Shown here in pieces: positions 30,621-38,982 of a stretch of DNA of 64,000 nucleotides (positions within the stretch are counted from its first letter, which is position 1; every line of letters begins with the position of its first letter). Below the pieces are notes generated by a model. It made no database searches and had not been told where the DNA came from. It saw only the letters and a list, made by a program, of their open reading frames with translations. Position numbers and translations under genes: made by a program. This DNA comes from Phytomonas francai (Eukaryota; Euglenozoa; Kinetoplastea; Trypanosomatida; Trypanosomatidae): the NCBI GenBank assembly GCA_001766655.1, contig MJCC01000007.1, forward strand, positions 241,275 through 305,274. Reading direction: 5' to 3'.

Positions 30621-32234
30621 ATGTCCTTTTCCTTGACGCGACAGCTCTGCAATGCCAAGTCTATCCAATTTGGAGGCAAGGCGCGTCAGCTCATGCTGGG
30701 CGGTATTGAGCGTATTGCGACCGCCGTAGGGGTCACGTTAGGGCCTAAAGGGCGCAACGTTATCATTCGCGAGCCCAACGGCGATCCGAAGATCACGAAG
30801 GACGGCGTCACGGTTGCCCGCGCGATTGCATTCCACGACCAGTTCGAGGACCTCGGCGCGAGGCTGATTCAGCAGGTCGCAGTGAAGACGAACAGCGTCG
30901 CCGGCGACGGCACGACTACGGCGACGATACTGGCCTGGAGCATCTTCGCGGAAGGCTACAAAAGCGTGGCGACGGGCGCGAACCCGATGGACCTTAAGCG
31001 GGGCATCGACCTCGCCGTCGGGATCCTTCAGGAGAGCCTGCGGGAGCAGACCCGCCCGGTGAAGGACCGCGAGACGCTGCAGAGCGTCGCGACGATCAGC
31101 GCGAACGGGGAGCGGGGGCTGGGCGAGCTCATCGCGGAGGTGGTACTCGAGGTCGGGCAGGAGGGCTTCATCTCGGTGCTCAGCGGAAGCACGACGACGA
31201 CGCACTGGGCCCGCTACGACGGCTGGAGCACGGAGCGCGGGTTCGTCTCGAGCGGCCTGGTCACGGACCCGGACAAGCTCATCGCTCGGTTGGAAGGGGT
31301 CTTGGTGTTCGTGACCTCGAAGCCGCTCGAGGACGTCGTCGACGCCGTCCGGCTGCTCGAGGCTGCGCACGCGCGACGGCAGCCCCTTGTGGTGGTCGCA
31401 CCATCCTTTTCCGAGCCGGTGCTCCAAACCATTTACTACAACCATCAAAGTAAGGTTCTGCAGTGTGGGGTGGTAGCTGTACCTCATGTCGAGGAGGCTG
31501 AGCTGCAGGACGTCGCGGCGCTCTGCAATTGTACGGTGGAGAACCCCAGCTCGATTCTGAAGGTCGACGACGTCAACTGCCTCCTGGGGAGCGCCAAATT
31601 CGTGGTGCAGACCATGGATAGCACAACGATCGACGGCGGCGCAGATGTGTCGGACCGCATACACCTTCTGCAGAATCGCCTGGAACGGCTGGTTGTCGAG
31701 GAGGAGCGGGAGAAAATGCGGGAGCGGATTTCTAAACTAAGGCGTGTTTACGCTGTCATTCGCGTTGGTGGGCGTTCGGGAATTGAAATTAGCGAGTCTA
31801 AGGACCGCGTCATTGATGCTCTTAATGCCTCCCGCAATGCACTGATTGAGGGTGTTGTGGCCGGGGGAGGGGCTGCGCTGCTTCACGCGTCTAAAAGGCT
31901 CGACGAGCTGCTGCTCAACGATGATGAAATGGAGCAGGATAGGCGGATGGGTATTCAGATTGTTCGTAACGCCGTGCGGCTTCCTCTCAAGATGATCAGT
32001 GAAAACGCAGGCGAGGAGGGCGCCGTCATCGTTGAAAATGTCGCGGAGTACCATGATCCTGCGATGGGATACGACGCACAAAACGGACGCTACGTAAATA
32101 TGTTTGAGGCTGGAATTCTAGATCCTGTTCAGGTTGTGAACTCATGCATCGTCGACGCCGCCTCAATAGCGGGGTTGATGATCACAACGGAGGCCGGTGT
32201 GTGCGACTACACACCAAGGCTGGATGCCGAGTAG
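30621..32234 (+). CDS. Divergent HSP60/GroEL-type chaperonin paralogue
   Basis: A 537-aa group I chaperonin. The nucleotide site is intact: LGPKGRNV near 41-48, KITKDGVTVARAI near 59-71, the AGDGTTTAT block with the catalytic Asp near 94-102, and RVIDALNASRNALIEGVVAGGG near 403-424. The apical domain is unusual. The RGYxSPYF block reads ERGFVSSGL, and the strongly conserved PGFGDNRK signature reads PHVEEAEL. The C-terminus ends at YTPRLDAE without the Gly-Gly-Met tail. The N-terminus (MSFSLTRQLCNA) fits a short mitochondrial presequence. I infer a specialised mitochondrial HSP60 with ATPase machinery but altered substrate or co-chaperonin contact; kinetoplastids are known to have several HSP60 paralogues. 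GC content is high from about 30740 to 31420 and lower afterwards. Confidence 0.92.
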   Translation: MSFSLTRQLCNAKSIQFGGKARQLMLGGIERIATAVGVTLGPKGRNVIIREPNGDPKITKDGVTVARAIAFHDQFEDLGARLIQQVAVKTNSVAGDGTTTATILAWSIFAEGYKSVATGANPMDLKRGIDLAVGILQESLREQTRPVKDRETLQSVATISANGERGLGELIAEVVLEVGQEGFISVLSGSTTTTHWARYDGWSTERGFVSSGLVTDPDKLIARLEGVLVFVTSKPLEDVVDAVRLLEAAHARRQPLVVVAPSFSEPVLQTIYYNHQSKVLQCGVVAVPHVEEAELQDVAALCNCTVENPSSILKVDDVNCLLGSAKFVVQTMDSTTIDGGADVSDRIHLLQNRLERLVVEEEREKMRERISKLRRVYAVIRVGGRSGIEISESKDRVIDALNASRNALIEGVVAGGGAALLHASKRLDELLLNDDEMEQDRRMGIQIVRNAVRLPLKMISENAGEEGAVIVENVAEYHDPAMGYDAQNGRYVNMFEAGILDPVQVVNSCIVDAASIAGLMITTEAGVCDYTPRLDAE

Positions 32235-32742
32235 ACAAGAAGGCATTTTTTCTAACTTTTCTTCACACACGCAGTCCCCACATGGATAGCGTTTTAAATT
32301 CACGGTTTACACCACATGCCGATGCCCTTTTCTTTCTCCTAAATATGATTCTTACTTGCGTGACAGGGAGGGGGTGCTTTATCGTTTTTTTTTTGTTTCT
32401 CGTGCCCTCACTCTTAGAATCCGCTTTCTGAAGCGTATTTTAGCATTGTGGTTTGGAAAGTGTACATCTGTTTTAGTCCCCCCTTCAGCCTTTTTGATGA
32501 TTCTACCTTTCTGATTTCCTCGTATCCTTTTTTAGCGTCGTGTTCTAGTCTCTATGAGTTGGTGTTTGACCTAGTACGGAATAAAACAGAAAATTTCGAA
32601 TCAGGAATGTCTCCATGCTCTACCTTTTCACCATATTTTTCTTACTTACATTTTACTTTTTTCCCTTCATCTTTTAATGAAATAGGGTATAGGGGTTGGT
32701 TCGGCGAAACCACGCGCACTCCTTTTTTTCTTTTTTTGCTCG
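32235..32742. other. Pyrimidine-rich spacer
   Basis: No gene. Pyrimidine-rich tracts at about 32455-32560, 32610-32674 and 32719-32737 flank several possible AG acceptors, including 32684-32685. The open frames here code only for Phe/Ser/Leu-rich translations of these tracts. Confidence 0.6.
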
Positions 32743-33360
32743 ATGCATCGGCGATGTAGACTGCTTCGGGAAATGGCACCGGAGCTGCAGCTTGAGTACG
32801 TCTCTGTTCTATTTACTCGCACGATATTAGGCCCTCAGGGCGGTTTTGCCGGAGAGGAACGCCTCATTAAGCGGGAGGTTGCTCAGAAATATTTAGCCGA
32901 TCGACACGTGGTTTACCCTGACGAGGAATCTCGGCGTGGGATCTGGTGCTACAACCCCGACAACGATCAGTATGATCGTTTTGTCGAACGTAATGCGGAT
33001 TTTCTTGATTTTGCCGCCCGCAAGCGTCAGTGGTTGGACGTCTATTGGCGCGTTAACACTGGTTATTTGTTGTTTGGACGTCAGTCGTGGGGCCAAGGGT
33101 GGCTTCTTAACTGCCCATTGCGTAAAAAAGACATCGCACAAAAACTATGGGAGCAATACAAGGTGCGGATCGATCCTCGTTTGGTTGAATTTCGTGAGAA
33201 GGACCGACGCACGGGGATTCAGGAATTAGGGCATAACTGGTGCTGGTTGTATCTTCCCGGGGCCGAGGAGCTTGATATTGATCGAGAGGTATATGATAAC
33301 AAGCGTGTCAAGGTGCGTATGCACATCCGTAAGTTGTCCAGTTTTGGTGCTCTATATTAG
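32743..33360 (+). CDS. Mitochondrial large-subunit ribosomal protein bL9m
   Basis: A 205-aa protein that follows the bL9 plan. The N-terminal domain VLFTRTILGPQGGFAGEERLIKREVAQKYL (about residues 21-50; cited as pattern) aligns with the bacterial block where VxLGxxGDVVxVKxGYARNFL forms the rRNA-binding strand turn. It is followed by VVYPDEES in place of AxPAT. Later, KKDIAQKLWEQYKVRIDPRLV and IQELGHNWCWLYL match the C-terminal KDIAxALxxxGIxIDKRxI and IKxLGxYxVxVxLH. The protein acts in the mitoribosome. The N-terminus MHRRCRLLREM is basic like a presequence; an AG at 32758-32759 could instead make ATG 32773 the start. Confidence 0.75.
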   Translation: MHRRCRLLREMAPELQLEYVSVLFTRTILGPQGGFAGEERLIKREVAQKYLADRHVVYPDEESRRGIWCYNPDNDQYDRFVERNADFLDFAARKRQWLDVYWRVNTGYLLFGRQSWGQGWLLNCPLRKKDIAQKLWEQYKVRIDPRLVEFREKDRRTGIQELGHNWCWLYLPGAEELDIDREVYDNKRVKVRMHIRKLSSFGALY

Positions 33361-33750
33361 CGTGATTAGAGAGGGCTTGTTCTTCCTTCTGGAGGATTGA
33401 ATCATTTACAAAAGGTGAAGGTAAGGGGAAAAGCCACTTTTTCCGAAATTTTCGTTTCAACCTTAGTGTTCGAAAAGGAGGTGAACCATTAACACTTTTA
33501 TTATCCTCTCCTATGTACACGTAGATCGCTATGCATCGCCAGAAGAGAGATAGTCTTGCCTTATTACTTCTTCGTGATATATGATGACATCGCCAGGGGA
33601 TAATAAAGAACACACATATGCCTCCTTTTTATGTATACACTGAGGAAATATTGGTATGCCAAACTCTTTGAAAGTTATACATTTATCATTATTTACATTA
33701 TTTCACTACTTATCCTCTATATTTCCAATTTATTTTAAATACTGTAGTTG
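33361..33750. other. Spacer
   Basis: AT-rich, no supported gene on either strand; CT-rich sequence at about 33700-33735 precedes the next start. Confidence 0.55.
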
Positions 33751-34524
33751 ATGTTGCGGAAACTGCCATGCGAGCGTAGCTTCGCTACCTTTGTAGTGCG
33801 TGCCGCACCCTTGTTTCGCCAGTCAAGACGTTTTTTTGCTATCCGTTCAACGAGTTTTTTTCTACAGGGCAAGCCTCCCATCACTCCAGCTAACACGGCA
33901 CCGAACGCTGCTGATGAAGAAGACCGTCAAGAGTTGGAGCGAGAGCGCAACTTGCGTGAGCGCTTTGCTCAGAAAATACAGCAAAGTTTACCACAAACAC
34001 AAGCCTATGGTGATAGCGGGAAATGGGCATCATTTGCCAACACTTCACCACCAAACATCGTTGTAGGAGGCACCAAGGCTTCCATGTTTAACTTCTTCTT
34101 CTTTACACTTTTGCTTCTTTTTCCATTGATGTTATTTGCAGGTCATGGATACCAGATGAACGATCTGCAACGAATACCGTGGAGGGAGCTCCCCATAACC
34201 ACCGTAGCATGTTATTTACTCCTCTGCACCTTATATTCACGACGGGAGCAGAGGCGTATTAAATCTGAATTTCAGGATGCTTCTCGCCGAAACGCTTATC
34301 TGACGTTTGATCAATTTATTGCACAACGCTATCCTAATTTCTTTAACGGGTATCAAGCTTCCCAAGCGGAGGCCATCGCTGCCATCTCGGCGTGTTTAGT
34401 TGCCGCGAAGGACCTGAAATTCGCTGGAACTATGCTACGCGCGGTTGGAAGGGCAAAAGATACTCGCGCCTCGGTAGACGCTCTTCTGGTTGCATTGCGA
34501 AAAGATTTCCCAAATGTTTTCTGA
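33751..34524 (+). CDS. Mitochondrial inner-membrane-type protein, unknown
   Basis: A 257-aa protein with an Arg/Phe-rich N-terminus lacking acidic residues apart from one Glu (MLRKLPCERSFATFVVRAAP), a good mitochondrial presequence. A charged helical segment follows at 55-75 (EEDRQELERERNLRERF). Two membrane helices are predicted at about 112-130 (NFFFFTLLLLFPLMLF) and 148-163 (TTVACYLLLCTLY). The C-terminal domain (165-257) is soluble and ordered. The order presequence, coiled coil, hairpin of two membrane helices and matrix domain is seen in several kinetoplastid mitochondrial membrane proteins. The start ATG 33751 directly follows a TTG codon. Family not recognised. Confidence 0.78.
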   Translation: MLRKLPCERSFATFVVRAAPLFRQSRRFFAIRSTSFFLQGKPPITPANTAPNAADEEDRQELERERNLRERFAQKIQQSLPQTQAYGDSGKWASFANTSPPNIVVGGTKASMFNFFFFTLLLLFPLMLFAGHGYQMNDLQRIPWRELPITTVACYLLLCTLYSRREQRRIKSEFQDASRRNAYLTFDQFIAQRYPNFFNGYQASQAEAIAAISACLVAAKDLKFAGTMLRAVGRAKDTRASVDALLVALRKDFPNVF

Positions 34525-35186
34525 CACGCTATTTTTCAAGACAATAGGGAAAAGGCGGGCTTTTTTTATGTTTTCAATGATTCTTTCACCGTAAAGAGTC
34601 GGAAGAAGATTAAAATATCGAGACAAAGCTTGCCTGAATTAACTTTTTCACACATGTTTCAACAGAATTACAGGAATCAATATCAACTGTCATCAATAAA
34701 ATTCAAAAAAAAACATTCCTGTTCACTCGCTTTTTGTTGAATCGAGTAACGTAGCACCGAAGCTAGTAGCAACGCATCTCTCCGCTGTAAATATAGGAAT
34801 AGTCTAGTATACGTTCAATGGTTATGCATTATTATGTTTGCCTTGTTTCTCGGCAAAGGGAAAAGAGGAACATTACCACAAGGTGGGAAATAATTAGAAA
34901 TTGAATTCCCTTCTCCTCGGCACCCACGCCCCCCCCNCCCCCCCCAAATTTTTTTGTCTGTTTCTTTTCCTAAAGAAATCCCCCAAAATGGGTATCTAAC
35001 CTCCAGTTTTCGAATGTGCCACTCCCTTACTCATTTGCATAAATCGTATTTGTTAAAATGAAGAATCCATAAAGGAGCAAACCCATGATTAAAGCTATAG
35101 AACCAGCTCATATACAAAACCACAAGAGCGGTCTGATTTTTCTTTTTAGAAAAAAAGAAAAATACTGCTTTTAATTGCTAGTGGCA
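34525..35186. other. Spacer with C run and N
   Basis: No gene. A C run interrupted by a single N lies at 34929-34945; other parts are AT rich with no motif seen. Confidence 0.6.
34929..34945. repeat. Poly-C run with unresolved base
   Basis: Eight C, one N at 34937, then eight C. The N marks uncertain homopolymer length or a short assembly gap. Confidence 0.9.
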
Positions 35187-35666
35187 ATGGACTGCAATCC
35201 GCAATGGAGAGGTGAGGACAGCGGGAAAGCTACTCCAAGGCCTCCTTGCACGCTGGCTGAATTTCGTGCCATGTTGGAGGCAGAGCGTAATCTAAAGAAT
35301 AGAAGGAGCATCGACTCTGAGGAAGAGGAGGAGTTGTTCTACAGCTCACCGGCTGGTTATCCAGGTAAGCGCTTTTTTAGTTTTTTATGCCCTGAACATT
35401 CAAAGGCCCGCATTCGAGTTGAGCGAATTTATTGGGATTCGTGGAATTCGGCTGTGCACAGTATTCTCTTTTCAGGATTTGGAATTATTTTTCTCATCTT
35501 GGGGCTAGTGTGTCTGTTTATCTTACAAGATGCACCCCGTAGCGTTGTGATTCTTTTTTCGGCCGTACTATTATGCACACCTGGGTTTTATGGTCTGCAT
35601 ACACTTTTCATGTATGCTCGTGGACACAAGGATTATTCTTATTACCAGCTGCCGGGAAGTGATTGA
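35187..35666 (+). CDS. TMEM230/TMEM134-family membrane protein
   Basis: A 159-aa protein with an acidic cytosolic N-terminus and two closely spaced hydrophobic helices at about residues 92-112 (ILFSGFGIIFLILGLVCLFI) and 116-138. These are followed by CTPGFYGLHTLFMYARGHKDYSYYQLP. The ending PGFYxL...YxxxGxxxYSYxxLP is the hallmark of the TMEM230/TMEM134 (DUF872) family, whose members sit in Golgi and endosomal membranes and take part in vesicle traffic. Length and topology fit. The first ATG (35187) is chosen; a TTG at 35175 opens the frame. The polar N-terminal 85 residues are specific to this lineage. Confidence 0.82.
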   Translation: MDCNPQWRGEDSGKATPRPPCTLAEFRAMLEAERNLKNRRSIDSEEEEELFYSSPAGYPGKRFFSFLCPEHSKARIRVERIYWDSWNSAVHSILFSGFGIIFLILGLVCLFILQDAPRSVVILFSAVLLCTPGFYGLHTLFMYARGHKDYSYYQLPGSD

Positions 35667-36097
35667 TTCATATAGGAGAACAGAGAGAAGTCCAAAATGT
35701 CGATGTACATGGCTCTGAAACATTAAACGATTCTTTTGGTATGTGGCATTACTGCCAGCGTTTTTTCCCTTTGTTTTTTTTTTTGCTTTACCTCTTCGAA
35801 TTGTTCGCTATGAATATATTGCCATCAAAATTCTGTTAATAGATTGAAATGATTGAGGCCCTTTTCGTTGCATTGCGTTCCAAACCCACTGCTTTCCCTA
35901 TGATCGAAATTTTTCGATATGTATTTTCAGAGCTCATTTAGTTGTTCTGATTCACAATTTGGCTCAACTCAGTGATTCTTTTTTGCAATGCCCCCTTCGT
36001 TCCTCCCTTTCGAGTACAAGCATAATTTTCACAGCTTAATTTAAAACCCCACAGACAGAACGCTTGACTATACACAACTGCGAGAATACCAATCTTA
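35667..36097. other. Spacer
   Basis: No gene seen. T-rich at 35755-35795. Composition changes to GC rich shortly after the next start codon. Confidence 0.55.
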
Positions 36098-36637
36098 ATG
36101 CCGCTGAGCAACGGTGAGCTGGCTGGCCGTGTGGAGGAGGCCCTGGAAGCATTCCTATTGGATATGAATCTCCAGATGAACGTCTTCCCCTTCCCTGTGG
36201 CTGTCATGGCGCTCGGCGTGTTCACCGGTCATCCGGAGGCGGAGGTCGTCTCGGCGGTGGGGCCGCACTGCCCCGCGGTGGACCGCGCCGCCCTCCGCCA
36301 CCACGCCTACGAGATTCTGCGAAGGGAGTGCGCGCCGTCCGCTGGCGGCCCCGTCGGGCGGCACTGGGCCCCCGTCTGGGAGCCCCCTGCGGCCACGCGC
36401 AGGCCCCCCCCGCGCGGCGGGAAGCTCTGCACGCAGTTCAAGCGGAGCGGCTCCTGCGCCTTTGGCTCGCGCTGCCTCTACCACCACGTGATCAGGCCCG
36501 GCGCCGAGGACGCCGCGGCCCACCCCACCGTCACAGACCACCTCTCTGGCACAAACGAGCTCTCTGTCACAAACCGGACCTTCTCCGAGGGGCTCCTGGG
36601 GGGGTTTCTGGGGCTATCACTTATGAGGGAGCTTTGA
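36098..36637 (+). CDS. CCCH zinc-finger protein
   Basis: A 179-aa protein with one CCCH finger, KLCTQFKRSGSCAFGSRCLYHH (about residues 108-129, given as C-x8-C-x5-C-x3-H). This spacing is typical of kinetoplastid ZC3H regulators, which bind mRNA 3' UTRs and control stability in place of transcriptional control. The N-terminal 75 residues are helical and of unknown fold. The gene is GC rich from about 36200 to the stop. A short acidic, Thr-rich segment follows the finger. Which numbered ZC3H or ZFP it is cannot be told. Finger ligands are all present. Confidence 0.82.
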   Translation: MPLSNGELAGRVEEALEAFLLDMNLQMNVFPFPVAVMALGVFTGHPEAEVVSAVGPHCPAVDRAALRHHAYEILRRECAPSAGGPVGRHWAPVWEPPAATRRPPPRGGKLCTQFKRSGSCAFGSRCLYHHVIRPGAEDAAAHPTVTDHLSGTNELSVTNRTFSEGLLGGFLGLSLMREL

Positions 36638-37213
36638 GGGGGCCCGCGGCGCCGCCGCCGCGGTTGTGACAAGTTGCGAGGGATTTACACCCCCCCCCCC
36701 AGCGGGGCCAGCCCTCTACACAACGGGAGTGGCGGCGCACGCGATGCGCTGCTCACTCACCCACCAAAATATATCCTGAGATTTTTTACTCTTTAACAAT
36801 TACTATCACTGCTTTATATTTATCTTTCCAACTGAATGAAGTCAGTCCATTTCATATTTATTTACCTATTCCTTTGTTATTTTTCCTTTGTATTCTATTT
36901 TCCGGTCTTCGGGGGATTGAATGTATTACTTATACCTAATGAGTCCCAGAGAAACGTTTTATAGATGCTGATTGAGGAAGGGAAAACATGGGTATGCCTT
37001 GTAGCTGATTTACAGCCCAGATTCGGTGAATTTTTTCCCTTTTTTTCTTTTTCCCACTTTCCTTTCCCACTTTTGTCTAGAGTTGCTTGTCCGGTTAACC
37101 GAAGACTTTAACGACAAGCAGCGGGAAGAAAGAAAGGTGCAGAGGTGTCTAAAGTATTCTTTAAACACTTATACATATTAGAACAAATAGGCTGACGCGG
37201 AAAGGCCTCTAAG
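36638..37213. other. Spacer
   Basis: GC rich up to about 36740 with an 11-nt C run at 36690-36700, then AT rich with CT-rich tracts at about 37028-37075. No gene seen. Confidence 0.55.
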
Positions 37214-38020
37214 ATGAAGAGAACGATTCGGTATCTTTTTTTGGAGTATCTCCCTAAAGGGGCTCATGCGAATATTAACGAATGGAGCAACCCGTCTGAG
37301 GTTACCGCGCAGTTTCGTCGTACCGAGGCTGCTGCTGCGCTTTCAGATCAGGAAAAAGAAAACCGTGGGTTCTTCTACCTTCCACGTTTAGATTACGATA
37401 CGGGGATTGGGATACCCCCTTTGATGTCAAGGACACAGTTTGATGTTCAGTACGACTACTTCCACAGCGATGCTGTTAAACGCCTCAACACCCATACACT
37501 AGGTGATGATTTGGAGGGGCATCCGTTGGAGGTGGTCATCCGGAATACGTCCTTCGACGCTGCGAGGGCCGTCATCCACACAGCAGCTTCTGAGCACTTT
37601 AACTACTGCTTTTGGTATCGTTCACTTCGGCCGTGGGGGACTGAAATCCCATTGCGCATAAAGGAGAGGCTTCAGCTGCAGTACGCCGGGAAAGGTGACC
37701 AAGACCCCATTGCCGAGGTCAAGCGACTCTTCACGGTAACGGCGCTTTCTCATCTGAGGCTTTGCGGGTGGATTTACTTGGTGTGGACGGGCAAGAGCTT
37801 TGATGTTGTGGAGTTTGATCATGGAACTTGCCCTATTGGGAGTGATCTTACCCCTTTGTTGGCCCTTAACTTGCACAAATCGGCTTTTTGCATCGACTAC
37901 AATTTGCGAGGTGACTCCACAAACGCAGTAGATCAGTACGTGAATAACTTCTTCAAGACATGCAATTGGCTTGTCGCGAACAGGTACTTTTCGATGGCTA
38001 TGGGAGAAACCGATGCTTAG
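37214..38020 (+). CDS. SOD-fold mitoribosomal protein (mS42/mS43-like), metal ligands lost
   Basis: A 268-aa protein that follows the Fe/Mn superoxide dismutase fold: LPRLDYD (56-62), FDVQYDYFH (76-84), FNYCFW (129-134), then LCGWIYLVW (183-191) and TPLLALNLHKSAFCIDY (213-229). In active enzymes the four metal ligands fall in HxxH-type helix 1, NHxFYW and DVWEHAYY. Here the aligned residues are Q79, N130, N219 and S223, so no metal site remains. SOD-like subunits without enzyme function are established parts of mitochondrial small ribosomal subunits (mS42 and mS43), which is the best call. Which of the two is uncertain. Confidence 0.8.
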   Translation: MKRTIRYLFLEYLPKGAHANINEWSNPSEVTAQFRRTEAAAALSDQEKENRGFFYLPRLDYDTGIGIPPLMSRTQFDVQYDYFHSDAVKRLNTHTLGDDLEGHPLEVVIRNTSFDAARAVIHTAASEHFNYCFWYRSLRPWGTEIPLRIKERLQLQYAGKGDQDPIAEVKRLFTVTALSHLRLCGWIYLVWTGKSFDVVEFDHGTCPIGSDLTPLLALNLHKSAFCIDYNLRGDSTNAVDQYVNNFFKTCNWLVANRYFSMAMGETDA

Positions 38021-38033
38021 GAATATTGCTGGG

Positions 38034-38087
<54 letters not shown>

Positions 38088-38369
38088 CATTAGGGAAAAT
38101 GGTAAGGAGATTATTTCCTCACGACTCCCAAATCTCTTTAAAGTACCTTTTCCCCCCTTTGAAGCATGTTTTGATCCTTTTTCGGTTCTAGCATCAATTG
38201 AGAATGCCTATGAATAATTTCATTTGTCATTCGTTCCACTTTTTGCCTCTTTTAACTTAGCAATCAAAGCGTTTTGCATTTACCCATTTGAAACAATCCA
38301 GCGCTTTTTACTCATACACACAAAAAGAAATCCATCAAGTACATACTTTTACATTCAACCTACGACAAA
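38021..38369. other. Spacer with (CA)n
   Basis: Starts with a CA run 15 nt after the mS42/mS43-like stop codon. The remainder is CT-rich and leads to the small TMA7 gene. Confidence 0.65.
38035..38083. repeat. (AC)24 microsatellite
   Basis: 49-nt uninterrupted AC/CA run just after the preceding stop codon. It is complementary to the TG run at 38702-38742. Confidence 0.95.
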
Positions 38370-38519
38370 ATGTCATCTAGGCAAGGCGGTAAACAAAAGC
38401 CCCTTAAGGCACCTAAAAAGCAGAAAAATGAGATGACAGAAGATGATATTGAGTTTAAGAAAAAGCAGCGTGATCTGGAAAAGGCACAGAAGGAAGCCAT
38501 TAGCAAGATGAAGAAGTGA
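38370..38519 (+). CDS. TMA7: TMA7 (translation machinery-associated protein 7), short form
   Basis: A 49-aa basic protein, MSSRQGGKQKPLKAPKKQKN at the N-terminus, ending in KMKK and TGA. TMA7 of other eukaryotes begins MSxREGGKxKPLKxPKK and continues EMxEEDxxFKxKQ(K/R); here EMTEDDIEFKKKQRD matches this. TMA7 associates with ribosomes in the cytoplasm and is conserved across eukaryotes. This copy ends before the glycine-rich GPLxxGGIKKSGKK tail known from animal and yeast proteins, so it is about 15 residues shorter. The gene is short enough to be missed by length cutoffs. It lies between CA and TG repeats. Confidence 0.9.
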   Translation: MSSRQGGKQKPLKAPKKQKNEMTEDDIEFKKKQRDLEKAQKEAISKMKK

Positions 38520-38700
38520 CCAATAAAATTTAATAATAAAGTCGGAAAGGGCTAGCTAAATGAATATGTGCTAAATAGTCGTTTTTTATCGACGTTCTGT
38601 GCCTTATTATAGAGTAACTTAAAAGGATAATCCCTTTGTTCCTTCATAGCTGAACGTTAAAGTTTTTTAAGATGCACTTCTTTAATATGCCTGTGTTTTG

Positions 38701-38744
<44 letters not shown>

Positions 38745-38982
38745 GCATGATACTACGATATTGTTCCTTCTTTAACTTCTTCTTTCCCTCTTATGTCGCT
38801 ATAGTTCATACATATTCAGCAGTTGAATGCCATTTTTTCTCAACTATCGTGGGTTCTGTGTAGTGGTGGGCTTTATATCGTCGAATTCCGAACAACGCTA
38901 GTATTCTTATTGTCTAGAAATATTTATTTTTTACTGTGCGCGTGTGTGTGAGATTTTTATACTTCTAGTTATTAGCATCAAA
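38520..38982. other. Spacer with (TG)n
   Basis: No gene. A TG run lies at 38702-38742 in the likely TMA7 3' region. Confidence 0.65.
38702..38742. repeat. (TG)20 microsatellite
   Basis: 41-nt uninterrupted TG run. It is complementary to the AC run at 38035-38083 on the other side of TMA7. Confidence 0.95.

Noticed and set aside
32448..32759. 103-codon frame before bL9m
   Set aside because: It is a translation of pyrimidine tracts (Phe/Ser/Leu) and overlaps the next start.
37214..38020. Annotation as active superoxide dismutase
   Set aside because: All four metal ligand positions are replaced.
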